The notes below the pieces were generated by a model, which was not told the origin of the DNA, did not search any database, and was given only the letters and a program-made list of their open reading frames with translations. Of a stretch of DNA of 64,000 nucleotides, positions 25,001 to 36,262 are shown one piece after another (within the stretch, counting starts at the first letter, position 1; each line of letters begins with the position of its first letter). The stretch comes from Psilocybe azurescens. Taxonomy: Eukaryota; Basidiomycota; Agaricomycetes; Agaricales; Agrocybaceae. The stretch is taken from contig JAJIRX010000180.1 in NCBI GenBank assembly GCA_023853785.1, positions 1-64,000 on the forward strand. The letters are read 5' to 3'. The translations under genes and the position numbers were made by a program.

Positions 25001-25374
25001 ACTGTCAAGGACACGGAGAAGGAGAAGGAGAAAGATAAGGAGGAAAAGACGACGAAGAAGAAGACCAAGGAGGAGAAGAAAATCGAGTCTGAAAGCGACG
25101 ACAGCGACTCTGACTCTGACTCTGACTCCGACTCCGACTCGTCATCATCCTCAGCATCTTCGAAGTCCTCGAAGTCTTCAAAAAACGCTCCCTGGCAAAG
25201 AGGCGTCAATAACGTACAGTGATGACGAAGGAGAGAACCTGCCTCCTCCCCTTCCGACCTTCGTTTCTCCTCAGCCCGGCTCCAAATGGTCATTCCCCCT
25301 CCTCCTCAATCGGGTTGGGCAGCGGAGCCCTGGATACCGTCTTCGTCTTCGTCCTGGAGCGATGGGTCATGACT
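22083..25374 (+). CDS. BCS1-like AAA ATPase with long charged C-terminal tail
   Basis: An AAA ATPase of the Bcs1 type; the founding member moves the folded Rieske protein across the mitochondrial inner membrane. The N-terminal BCS1_N region includes FFLTAHFSEEDFPYDWLMLW. The ATPase core has Walker A HGVPGSGKSSL, Walker B CVLLLEDLDAAF and the second region of homology TTNHLERLDPALSRPGRMD. A low-complexity insert of about 180 residues (24.0-24.25 kb) lies near the end of the core. Beyond it is a Lys/Glu-rich coiled tail ending in an (SD)n run, not seen in classical Bcs1. Frame breaks occur near 23508-23512 and at the A7 run 24964-24970. Further breaks are likely at A6 25180-25185 and C5 25295-25299, so the stop could be 25222 or 25374. 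The role may differ from true Bcs1. Confidence 0.8.
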
Positions 25375-26551
25375 AGATGGCAACGAAGGACAAGAAAAGC
25401 TTTCCGGCTTGCCAAATTCCAATCCCAATCACAAGTCGCCTTCGGACTCTTCCAACCATCATAGATCCTTATTATCGTCCCCACATTCCTCAAATTTCAC
25501 ATTTTCAATATCCTCAAGTGACTCTCTCCATATTGTTTCCTCTTCGTCCTCGCCTGAGACCGTACCCGAAGCTGAAATTGGCGCCACACAGTCTATCGCC
25601 AAGGTCGTCCTGGCTTCATCATTTACTCAACAATTCCCCCCTCATATCTACGCTCAACGTCAGTTCATTTCTCCAAATATATGTCATCCAACTCTATGCG
25701 ATACTCCTTCAACTTTTCGGTCTCACTGCTTGATTCACGACAGTCATTTGTGTTCTGCTCTCACTTGTATCTATTGACAGTATCTCTCTTTCGACCGGTT
25801 GCTTGTGTTCACGTCACCAACATGGTCAATCTAACCACATTCATGCTATGCCTTCCACTTCGGTGACATTCTTTTCCATGGCCGAGCTTTACCTGGATGT
25901 ATTTCCTAACGGTTTCCTTATTTTTGCGCACCTGTAACATCCAATGTACAATCGTCACTTACCATCATCTCTTATATCTATCTACTGTCATCGTTTTCTG
26001 TCTCAGTATACATTGAAGTGTCTCTCTCCTGGGCAATCTCAGGTGCAGCCAGTCTGCTTGATATGCGGCAGTATTCTTGAAAAAAAAGCTTTCCTTGAAA
26101 CTGATCACTATTGATCACCGGACCCTAGCCAAAAACGAATTCGACTATCCATGGTGTGGGCTATGATGAAATTCTTATTCGAAGGTGCGAGTATGAATGA
26201 AGTCGGCTGGTACATACGTGTCATTTAGAGTGTCATTACGTTGCGCGTGCCCCTTCAAGCCCTCGCATATGTTCGTGTTGGTTCAATCCGAACCTTCTGT
26301 TCGCAAATTAAGGTGCCCAAAAATGCACTATCGATCGACATGTGACCCCAAAATATCGGAGAACATAACCAAGATATGAGCCCCTCTTCGGTGCCATCCA
26401 TTCTTGTCCCGATTCGTGCATGTTATGTAGGATAGAGCGTTGAATAAATGGTACCGGTTTCAAACCGAACATACAGATAAAATGGCTTCGTTATTTCTCT
26501 TTGCTTCGCTTCAATCTATTACCCCACTTGTTTCCCGCAAATCAATAAATC
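25375..26551. other. 3' flank of the AAA gene and promoter of the monooxygenase
   Basis: A Ser/Pro-rich open frame continues in phase past the proposed stop to about 25777 (for instance SPSDSSNHHRSLLSSPHSSN). It could be a further extension of the AAA protein if the stop at 25372-25374 is an error, but nothing else supports it. The rest has no recognised feature. Confidence 0.3.
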
Positions 26552-29107
26552 ATGGCCAATGTTCCCGAGACTCCTCTTCCCACACTTGATCGGCTAGGCG
26601 TCGCGTCGGTTGCCCCCGATTTGGATGTCAAACAAGTCGCTCAGGACTGGCTGTCTTCCTTCTCCCAAGCCGCCACGGCTGGTGATGTCAGCGCTATTGT
26701 ATCTCTTCTCCTTCCTGATGCGTTCTGGCGCGACATGCTGGCCCTCACCTGGGATATGCGAACCTTTTCTGGAAAGGAGAAGATTGCGAAATTCTAACGG
26801 ATCGCCTGGGCCTTTCTAAACTGCACAACGTGAAGCTCAGGGAGCAATTTGTGGCCCTACAGCAACCCTACCCGGATTTGGCCTGGGTAAGCCTTATGTT
26901 CGACTTCGCGACGGACGTTGGACAGGCTTCGGGTATAGCACGCTTGGTACCGACTGCGAGTGGAGAATGGAAAGCTCATGTCGTGTTTACCAATCTTGAG
27001 GGTTTGACTAAATTTCCAGAGAAGACTGGGCCTTTGAGAAACATGGAACCAAACCATGGGAAGTGGGAAGCACAGCGGAAACGCGAAGTAGACTTCGTCG
27101 ACCAGGACCCACTGGTGTTGGTCATCGGAGGTGGGCAAAGTGGACTGGAGATTGCTGCCCGACTCAAGTATCTGGACATACCTTCCTTGATCGTGGAAAG
27201 GAACCCTAGAATCGGTGATAACTGGAGGAACAGGTATGATGCACTCTGCCTCCACGATCCTATCTGTGAGTGTTCTGTTTAAATGTTCTAGTCTTTCCAT
27301 CATTTCATGTATTTCGAGGGTATGACCACATGCCTTATATCCCGTTAGTGTTCATTGGTTTTCTAGCGCGTTATAATGCCATGATTTTAATGGAATTATA
27401 ACCGACCTTTTCAGATTCCCGTCGACTTGGCCCGTGTATACTCCAGCTCAGAAAGTGCGTTTATACCTTAATAAACAACTCCTCACTCTGAACACGCATT
27501 TATAGCTCGCAAACTGGCTTGAATCTTACGCAGATTCTCTCGAACTAAACGTTTGGACGTCTTCCACTATTTTAGAGGTTAAACATAATTTTGCAACCTC
27601 GAAATGGCACGTCAGGATCAACCGCGCAGATGGCACCGAGAGGAAATTTGTCGTGAACCATATCGTATTCGGTACGGGCCTTGGGAGTGGCGTGGCAAAT
27701 ACGCCTTCCTACCCGGGAATGGTGGATCGTTTTCATTTTATGGTAAAAATTCCACGGCTAAAGTTGGATATAGGATAGATTCAAAGGTCAAATTCTCCAT
27801 TCGAGTCAACATAAGCGCGCGTTGGATCACAAAGGAAAGAAGATCGTCGTTGTGGGCGCTTGCACTTCCGGTTCGTTTCAAACTCCAATAAGACGTACCG
27901 GCGTGCTATGGTCGTACTTAAAAACCAAATTTAGCGCACGACATTTCTCAAGATTATCAACAACACGGAATTGGTGAGTGGGGTGTATAACGGAAGTACT
28001 CCAGACACTAAATAATCTTCCCCGACACCAGACGTAACGATGTTCCAACGTGGTTCAACTTACATTATGTCAACGAAAAACGGATGGGAGACAATCATGA
28101 AAGGTATGTTACCATTCTTCCGTGGTCTTATATCAACTGAGCCAATGAGCAATTCTAGGGGGTTACTGGGAAGGTGGACCTCCGGCTGACATTATGGATC
28201 GATTGAATGCATCATTCCCACATCACATGTCCACTATTCTGAACCAAAGGCAGACAAAACGTATCGCGGAGCTCGACAAGTAAGACAAAAATCATTGGCA
28301 GTCTTTTCCGGTCAATCATGAAAGCTGACAACTCCTGTACGTATAGAGATTTACTTGACTCGCTCCATAAGGTCGGCTTCCGCACGAATCTGGGACTTAA
28401 AGGTACTGGCTTTGGGCTTTTGGCATGGAGCAAAGCAGGAGGATATTACCTCGGTGAGTGAATAAATCTCCATACATAATAGTCTTATATATCCCTATCT
28501 TCTCCTGATAGATACTGGGGCCAGCAAACTTATTGCTGAAGGCAAGATTAAGTTGAAGACCGATAGCACCATTTCTAGCTTTACGGAGACAAGCATCAAA
28601 TTCGAAAATGGATCAGAACTCTCTGCTGACGTCGTAGTTTTCTCTACAGGGTAGGTTTATTCTTTTCAATGCCAAGATACGATCACGTATGTTTGATGCA
28701 TCTAGCGTCGGAACACCCATCGAACATGTTCACAGGGTGTGCGGTGAAGAAGATTGCTAATAAATGCAGACCTATTTGGGGACTCAACGAAGAAGGCGAG
28801 ATAAACGGTGCCTGGAGGGATCTAGGGGTCCCAGGCTTGTGGTATATGATGGGTGTGTCCTCGATATCTACGCGTTCCTTTGTTCCACGCAACCACTGGA
28901 CCACCGCTCACTCCGAAGTTTGTTACCTCTTATTATAGGTAACCTCGCACTTTGTCGGTTCCATTCAACGCATTTGGCCCTTCGTGAGTAGTATTAAACT
29001 CCATCTAGAGCTGTATGTCGTAAGATGACTTCTCTTCAAAAGAAATTAAGGCAATCGAGGAAGGCGTTCTTACTTCTCGATACGAGCCTTGGAGCGTGAA
29101 GGCCTGA
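26552..29107 (+). CDS. flavin-dependent monooxygenase with N-terminal NTF2-like domain
   Basis: A class B FAD/NADPH monooxygenase, cytosolic by appearance, substrate unknown. Residues 1-130 resemble an NTF2/SnoaL-like cone (VAQDWLSSFSQAATAGDVSA, FWRDMLALTWDMRTFSG). The FAD motif is LVIGGGQSGLEIAARLK, then RNPRIGDNWRNRYDALCLHD. A second Rossmann strand for NADPH is IVVVGACTSAHDISQDY. C-terminal blocks include GYWEGGPPADIMDRL, TNLGLKGTGFGLLAWSKAGG and VVFSTG. The last exon ends YEPWSVKA at 29107. About ten short introns are implied. A missing base near 26794 places a TAA after KEKIAKF, and the next frame continues LTDRLGLSKLHNVKLREQF, so this is a probable sequence error. One junction near 27750-27800 is not resolved. 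Confidence 0.83.
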
Positions 29108-30264
29108 AGTCGAGATATATCCAGAGTAAATGTGCCGATTGTACCCCCATTACCCAACTTTTTACTGTACCTCGTCCCTTCATGCTCGCTCGATGACCCT
29201 TACCTTTACTGCTTTAAATTGGTTACAATATTCGACGGGAATCTGATTATATGCTTTCACCTCTACTGAGTATTTACCTTCACATAAGATCCACAAGTGC
29301 TTCTAAGTTCCTAGTTGATCTTCTGTGGTGATTATGATGTAAGTGTGAGTTATAATGGACGCAGCTGGGCACTTGGGACTGTCCGAAACTGTATGGGACT
29401 CGTATTACAGATACTATCCGGACCTCGCGACTCAGGCTGACTCGAGCTGACTCGGGAGAACACCTGTACATGCGATCGTTTATGCGGGCACAACATACAG
29501 ATATACATCAGATAAAACCATCAGATCTAGCTTGTTATTCTGCTCGACGAGAACCATTCTTTGGGACGTCCTTTTGGCGGTGCTGGCAACGATGTATCTT
29601 CTTGTACTTTATTTGCCGTTCGATGGGCGTTTGGAGAGGTTTGAAGTTTTGCTTCTCATTTGAAATTGTAGTAAAAGACGGGCAAGATAATGAAACAAAT
29701 AATGTCTTGGTAGAGCTTGGCCGATATCGGGTATGGATATATTATCGGGCGACTACTAGTATTGCTGGGATTTGGATGGGATAATAGTGAAGAAAACCCT
29801 CATTCTTGCTCGTTCTATTTCATCTATGTATTTAGGATGGGCATTGAATTGTCTACTCTGAGACCTGTACCACTTCGACAAGGCGCATGTGAAAATTCAA
29901 GGCTGTGGGCTCCAGCCCGACATTCGCTCTTAGTACTGATATAAGAACAGTCCTGATTGGCCTTGGAGAAGCTTGGAGGAATCTCTGTTGTCATGATCTT
30001 CGAGAAGTGATGCTCGGTTATATCCCAATTGAAATTCCCTTATTTTCCATCAACACAGTGAAAACTATAAAAGTCTGCCATTTGGGAATGGTTTCTACAC
30101 GGTTCTCGCTGGTCGATTTCCCCAACAAATTCAACTTCAAGGTGAGCATTCTGCCATTTCTGCCAGGCTGCGATGGTGCTAACGTTGTCTTGGTGTCTTC
30201 TTAGGTGCTGTGCGCCTAAATCTACTCAATTAATTTGCATATTCTATCCAACATTTTTACGACC
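29108..30264. promoter_or_regulatory. intergenic region with a TATA box for the M35 gene
   Basis: No gene is recognised. Near 29427-29457 two copies of GCTGACTCG sit in tandem. A TATAAAAG lies at 30066-30073, about 190 bp before the ATG at 30265. Confidence 0.4.
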
Positions 30265-31834
30265 ATGTTCTACCCTTCCTACGCTACACTTGCAGTTGCT
30301 GCTGTCCTTTCTTTACAGTGTATGTCATTTTTATCCTAAAGTCTTGCCACGAATCTAAACATAATTATTCGAAGCTGTCCTGGCTGCTCCTATGCCTATG
30401 GAAGCCAAGATCGGGGACGGTGACCATAAAGCAAAAGTCGTCGAGACTATGCCTGTTGGTGAGTCAAATGTATTTTATTTCCGCATCTTACGCGATATTG
30501 ACTATATTCAACCAGTCAACCAGAAGCTCAAGAACATGAAGGCCGTCATCAACTTACCTGACGCACAGGCAAAGGCCCATCCGGCGACTGTAAAGGCATT
30601 CGGCAAAAACGCGAACGTTGCAGAAATTAGGAAGAATATCAACACCCTAGACAGTTCGAAGATCATGATTCCTCACACCGACGCGGAACCTATTCTGACT
30701 CAAGGAGGGACCTATCCTAATGGCCACATCAAGTTTGGTTCCGCATTTTTACTCGTCGGACAAGAACACTCGCGCTGGAACGATTATTCACGAAGCCAGC
30801 CACGCAAAGATCGGCACAGTCGACCATTTCAAAGCCGATGGGAAGCCTGGAGGGAAAGGGGATCCTTATGTCGGATGTATGTTCTTTTTTATTATCCATA
30901 ATTATTCATCTGAGCATTCTGCCGATATCCAACAGACAAGGATAGTCATATGCCTCATTTGAATGCCCATCACTCCGACCAGATGCATCACAACGCAGAT
31001 GGGTACCGCGTATTCGGCGACGAATGCCCCCACGTCGCCCGAAGAGCACTGGCTGAGCCTCATCCCGTTGTTGTACGTCATGATCTACACTGTAATGTCG
31101 GTATGTACTGACCAGTTTATAAAGCGACGTGAACTCCTTCGCCGTGCTGCTAAGGCTTGCGCCTGGAAGCCCAAGTCGAAGGCCGCTGCAACAAAGGAGA
31201 CTGCCAAGAAAGCCGCCGTCAAGCCCAAAGGTTCTCAGAAATCTGTCGTTGCCAAAAAGCCTCTCAACGCCGCCAAGTCCGCCTCCAAGTCGACAAAGGG
31301 TGCCCGCGTCCCCGTCGACAAGAAGAAAAACTGCTGTGGGTGCAAAATTGAACGCCGTCAGCAAGTCGTCCAAGACCCACAAGCCCGTCAGCGCCAAAAC
31401 TGCTTCCAAGCCTGCCGCCAACGCGAAGTCTGTCAAGGCTGTCAAGAAGCCTGTTCAACAATCCAAGACTCTCCGAAAGTCCAATACCGTCAATGGACAC
31501 AAAGCCGCCCCAAAGCCCGTCCAACACTCTGCGAAAGAAGCTCGTCGTAAAGGCGTCTACCGCTAAGTCTGTCAAGGCCGTCAAGAAGTCTGTTCAACAA
31601 ACCAAGACGCCTCGGAAGTCCAATACCGTCAATGGACACAAAGCTGCTGCGAAGCCCGTTCAGCACTCCAAAGTAGCCAAGCCCCGTATCGTCAAAGCCG
31701 CAGCCAAGCCCGTCAAAGCCGCAAAGCCCGCCGCAAAGAAACCTGTCGTAGCGCCCAAGGTCCACAAGGCTGCTCCTGCCAAAGCTGCTGCAAAGCCTGC
31801 CGCCAAAGCCGTCCCTAAAGGAAAGAAGAAGTAG
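30265..31834 (+). CDS. secreted aspzincin (M35-like) metalloprotease with lysine-rich repeat tail
   Basis: A zinc endopeptidase of the deuterolysin/LysMEP (aspzincin) clan. The start at 30265 gives a signal peptide (MFYPSYATLAVAAVLSLQSV). The zinc motif is GTIIHEASHAKIGTVDH, with HExxH and the GTxxD that supplies the third ligand. Then HHNADGYRVFGDECP matches the usual N-A-D-x-Y block. An intron near 31075-31130 joins this to a tail of about 230 residues made of Lys, Ala, Pro and Val, like a linker histone. The tail holds a tandem repeat of about 46 residues with KSVKAVKK and RKSNTVNGHKA twice (31427-31530, 31566-31672). Frame breaks occur at T5 30746-30750, A5 31326-31330 and about 31534-31538, each bridged by one base. 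The stop is at 31834. Confidence 0.75.
31427..31672 (+). repeat. tandem coding repeat in the protease tail
   Basis: Two copies of about 105 bp, starting at 31427 and 31566 (period 139, probably 138 if one extra base is an error). They encode KSVKAVKKPVQQSKTLRKSN and KSVKAVKKSVQQTKTPRKSN, each followed by TVNGHKAA(P/A)KPVQHS. The DNA differs mainly at third positions. Confidence 0.8.
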
Positions 31835-32193
31835 ATTACGTTCCTCACATTTAGTTGTATAAGTGTGCTTTATTCCGAATATTATCACATTCGACTCAAT
31901 TCTAAGACTTGTGGGATTCATTGATTCGAATTTTTGCATTTCAAGTTGTTATATAGTTGACATATACTCCGCCATAATAAATTGAAGCCTGAATGAGGTC
32001 AACAAGGTCGACTTGATTTGATCGGCAATACAGAGTCAAATAATGGATGTGTCGTTAGTATTCGTGAATGTATTCGTGCTGTCATATACAACGTAATATG
32101 TCCACCTGGAAAGTCATTGCAGAAGAAAAATAAAGAGATTTCTGCGAGCATGCTGGGATTGAAGGAAACATAAAAACAACGAACGGGGTATCT
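31835..32193. other. convergent intergenic region
   Basis: It lies between the stops of the M35 gene (+) and the next gene (-). AT-rich, no feature seen beyond presumed polyadenylation signals. Confidence 0.4.
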
Positions 32194-34265
32194 TCAGTGC
32201 CTTGGACTTCTCGTAAACAGAATCTTTGCACGGCTTTTACGATCCTTCTTAGGCTTTGAATACGGTTGAACGGGTGAAGGTGCATCCTCGTCGGGAAGTG
32301 GTACAGGTCCAAGTACAGGCCCCTGCAAAAGCTGTTCCATCAAAGGGGAACCGACCGGTACTGCTTGGAGGATAGGTGACGGAGGCACAGGTGGAATGTC
32401 CACTGGTATTGGAGGTATTGGAATCGACACGGATGTCATGCCGATGGGCGACGTAATGGTCTCATTTGCAGTGACGTAGGAGAGGGTCGGAGACGTTGGT
32501 GGGGGAGAACTCATGCTGAGAGTTGGAAGTGAGGTCGGAGGTGAGGCGGGCGGACTAGTGGGAGGGAGGGGTACCAGGCTCTGAGTCGGCGACTTTGGGA
32601 AATCGTTCTCTCTCCAAGTGCCTGGTATCAGCGCGACAGGGAGTAGCCACGTCGCGGTCAAGGTAACTCCAAATCCTAGATTGATCAATCTACCTCGTGA
32701 ATGCAAAATCGCATACTGTAGGACAGCGGCACGTACCGACATCATAACTTTTGATAGTACTCCAGCTCCAGGAGATGAAGGTGCCGATGTATCCAAGGAA
32801 CGGTGCTAGACGTTGTAGAAGGAGAGCCGCAGGACGCACGGGAGGGGGAAGAGCGTCTACGGGCAGGTGGTTGAAGAACCAGGTAAGTGCTGTAGTAATC
32901 ATCGCCGCTCGTTTCGTCGCCTCTAATGTCTTATCGCTAAGGATTTCTAGCACTGGCGGAGGGAGATATCTATCAAGGAAACTCGTTTCTTTGAAAAGGT
33001 ATCAAAAAATGATGTACTTACATTCTATACCCCCACCACATGGCCTGTACAGATAATTTGGTAGTAGAGGGAACCCACGCTCGCGCAGTTTGTGTCTTCA
33101 TTACATTACCGTCTCGGTCCAGGCTTATTCTGGGACGAGAAAGCACAATGTCTCCAGATAAATGGCTCTTGGCATCGACAGCAGAGGCAGTCGACTGCGA
33201 TGATGGGCCATACCAAATTGAGAGCGGCCATACCGTCGTCCACGACGTACCCTCAATCGCAGTTTGACTCTCAGAAGCAGCTTCTTCCTGCTCGACTGGA
33301 ACCAGTTCAGCCAACTCGACGTGATCGTCTAGACTTGGGATGAGAGGCGAGTAGACCATGACGCTCGAGTTATCCGAGTATATGGAGTGTTCCTCGCTGT
33401 CGCTATGACTTTCGTCCCCGGTGGTGTCATCTTCTGCTCCCCTGATGAGCGGGCGGGAAGCTGTGGGCCGGAGCACCGATTCTTTCGAGCACACTCCAGA
33501 TACTTGGCCGACCTTTCACCGTGGATCCGTTCATGATGGTAGGACTAGACAAGAAGTTAATGAGGCGCGAGTCTTGGATTGGTGTAGAATCAGGGAGGGA
33601 GGAACAGGGCACCCGTCGTCATCTCGAGCGGGGGATTTGGGGTCCTTAACAATGGGAATGGATCGTCTTTGACCAGGTGTTGGGAATGGTAAGGAGTCAA
33701 CGAGGGCCTGTATCCGTTTGGCAAACGTAGATGCCTCTGGGGGATCATCTAAAGGACTTTTTGGTGATGCACCTCCGATGTCGGCCTCATCAAGTTCTGC
33801 AGCCTCTGCTACCATACTCAAGAGCTTTGTATGCCCCGGGGTTTGAGCTGGCTGTGAACCAGAACTAGAAGCTGAGGAAGCAGCCACTATATCTCCTGGA
33901 GAAACCTCGCCGACGCTGATTCTAGGAGACGCAGGAACCGATTTATTGCTGTGCTTCCGCAACTTGCCTACAGCAATATCTTTACCCAGTTGTTTTAGGC
34001 GTTCACTGATCTTTGGCCTCTTCTTTGTGGTAGATGAGCTGTTGCTGATCATCCTTTGTAATGGTTTCCCTGTGGTTGTCGTCGAGGAGCTTTTGGACTC
34101 CGGAAGCACTGGAAGCACTGACATCGTTGCGTCCGACTCGCCTATGGACATAGAACCTGTCGTAAGAGATGAATCTGGGCCGTTTTTCCCGCTCATGCTT
34201 CTCACTAGGCGACGGAACGCATCATGGTGAGTATGCTGAGTCCGGGTATCAGAGTCGGAGGACAT
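32194..34265 (-). CDS. unknown protein with disordered N-terminus and hydrophobic C-terminal half
   Basis: Function unknown. The start at 34265 opens a Ser/Thr-rich disordered region (KRPKISERLKQLGKDIAVGK, then FAKRIQALVDSLPFPTPGQR). A conserved-looking block MNGSTVKGRPSIWSVLERIG follows. Then come an acidic stretch (DESHSDSEEHSIYSDNSS), TSWTTVWPLSIWYG, and a helical region with KRAAMITTALTWFFNHLPVD. Two hydrophobic segments (FLGYIGTFISWSWSTI and VTLTATWLLPVALIPG) precede a Pro-rich tail ending at 32194. It is probably a membrane-associated protein. Frame breaks near 33592-33603 and about 33460 divide it; both lie in C- or G-rich runs and the flanking frames fit together. Introns are implied near 32960-33030 and 32690-32760. 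Confidence 0.6.
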
Positions 34266-34464
34266 GGCAGTGAGGGAAGAACGACATTATAGAATTGACC
34301 TGACTAGCTCGCACGTGGGAACAGGAACTATTCACTGATTAGATTAGATGACTTGAAATTTATTGGTCATATACAGCGTAGATTTGGCCTTATACAAAAT
34401 CGGTACAAAGAAGGCTATGAAAATACACTGAGAGAAAGACCCCAAATACGTCACTGAAAGATAC

Positions 34465-35220
34465 TTAAATGATTCGGTAGTACGCATAAAGCCGCCGTCG
34501 ATTGCCAGCATTGCGCCTTGGAATGGGTTTATCTGACTCAATGCTGGAGAAGAGAGGAGCATCGCTGTCAGAAAACAGGTTCTCCTCGGGCTCGGATCGG
34601 CTATCCAACGCGCTACTTTCTTCAGTGCTTCCTTCGTCCGAATTGTTGCTTTCGAGTGCTAGCAACTGCCTAGCACGCTCAGCTTCATCTTCCCTTTCCA
34701 ATCGCTCTTTCTCCTGCTGCAGCCACTGAAGGGCAGAGGAGACCATCCTATTAATATCCTCCGTTCGACTGGATAGGTAGTGTTGGGGTAGTAAACGGAA
34801 CTGAGAACATTTCCTCATCTCCAGCTCGAACCAGAGCAGGGCGTCAATTCGCGAGAGATGATCGTCCAAGTGGCTTTGCCACACTGGGAATAATGTCTCC
34901 CTCAGAGTAGCACGTGCCGCAGTGTCGCCAGATGCTAAGTTCCGCATTTGAGTTACAATGGCGAGGTGAACTGCGCATAGAGTCTCGTGAAGACGAGCCC
35001 TCTCATCTTTACGAACTTTCAGGAGTTGGGAGAAGAGGGCATCACGCCCCTCTTCAGTCAATTCCTCGTGTGGCTTTCGAGTGACCTCAAGTCCATATAG
35101 TCTAAGGAAATCTTGTGCGGCCAAAGGTAGTTGAGACAATTCTAAATAGGTATATTCGAATTTCCTGTTACTTGGATCGTAACACCCGGTCATGATATCT
35201 TGCAGTGTCGGTGGTGACAT
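34465..35220 (-). CDS. unknown acidic helical protein
   Basis: A single uninterrupted exon of 251 codons. I choose the ATG at 35220 (MSPPTLQDIMTGCYDPSNRK). The frame stays open upstream, but that part looks like untranslated leader (HLHLHYPLLLTI). The body is rich in charged helices (LKVRKDERARLHETLCAVHL, SSALQWLQQEKERLEREDEA). An acidic Ser-rich tail follows and it ends IPRRNAGNRRRLYAYYRII. There is no domain I recognise. The blocks around FPVWQSHLDDHLSRIDALLW may form a helical bundle. Confidence 0.65.
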   Translation of the reverse strand: MSPPTLQDIMTGCYDPSNRKFEYTYLELSQLPLAAQDFLRLYGLEVTRKPHEELTEEGRDALFSQLLKVRKDERARLHETLCAVHLAIVTQMRNLASGDTAARATLRETLFPVWQSHLDDHLSRIDALLWFELEMRKCSQFRLLPQHYLSSRTEDINRMVSSALQWLQQEKERLEREDEAERARQLLALESNNSDEGSTEESSALDSRSEPEENLFSDSDAPLFSSIESDKPIPRRNAGNRRRLYAYYRII

Positions 35221-36262
35221 GATAGTGAGGAGGAGAGGATAGTGAAGATGAAGGTGGAAAAATCGAACGGTGGTCGAGATAGTTGTTGGGGTGAAGGATA
35301 GGTTCCGATGGATGGTACATTTATACAAACAAAGCGGGTGGCACTTCTCCAAAGAACAAGTCAGAATATACTAGAATGTCATATACGTACCTTCGAGTTG
35401 TCTGACTCGATGCCACTGTGGTGTGCCTGGTTATTATACTTTTCTGTCATGTTGGTTACCATGCTTCTCCTGCTCAGAGATCACAATGAGATAATATAAC
35501 GATGATTCTCTGTGAGAATGTTGAGCTCAAACATTGCGTGGAGCTAGAGTGATCATGCCACGAGACACCTAATGGGTGCAGTTCAATCGCAGCAACTTAG
35601 AGTGGCTTCTAACATGACCGATGATAAGTAAATTAGTACAAAGAAATGAACAAAGAGACCAACTTTGAACCTTGAAATTTATTTCTTGACCACCGTAATA
35701 GCGAAAATCTGGTGAATCAGATTTTATAGACCTATATCTGTTGACGCTGTATAAAAATTTCTGATGCGCTCGATCATATTTTTTAATTTATATTAATGCC
35801 GCACGGTCACGAGCTGGCTGGGTTGTACACGTGGAACATCACCAAGCGCGTCGCGCAACTCATATGCGTAATATCTAGTGGATACCAAGAATAAGAATAT
35901 CTATAGTCGCGGACGTGGTAGGAACTATAGCAGTATGTGAGTTAAAGGTTGTGAACAAGTAAAGTAAACGTACGAACCTCAGACGTGTACAATGTGCTCG
36001 TAGTAAACGGCTGAAGAATAGTCTTGATATCGATATCATCCACGCAGAAATATCGTATCTATGGGGAAATCCTATATATATAGAAAAGAGGAATAGCAAT
36101 AGACAAAAGAGGAAGGAGTATGGCTCAAATAGGAAAGTAGTGATAGATAACAGAAAAGAAAAGAAAAGAAAAGTTACCTCGAGTACAGTCCAACTTACAT
36201 CAACAAATACAAATTATGGAACTCCCATTTCTATCTTATATCTGCTCGTGAATTCCTCCTGC
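35221..36262. other. intergenic stretch, no gene recognised
   Basis: AT-rich with no supported gene. It contains the simple (GAAAA)n run near 36153-36173 and the 3' flank of copy A of the unknown family. Confidence 0.45.
36153..36173. repeat. short (GAAAA)n simple repeat
   Basis: Four GAAAA units in a row, just downstream of the copy A stop. Of no evident role. Confidence 0.7.

Noticed and set aside
24678..25293. Minus-strand frames rich in Phe/Ser/Leu opposite the AAA tail
   Set aside because: Shadows of the Lys/Glu-rich coding strand; no start context or splice sites.
30906..31939. Minus-strand Leu/Gly/Arg-rich frames opposite the protease tail
   Set aside because: Mirror of the Lys/Ala/Pro repeat; the zinc motif and signal peptide fix the coding strand as plus.
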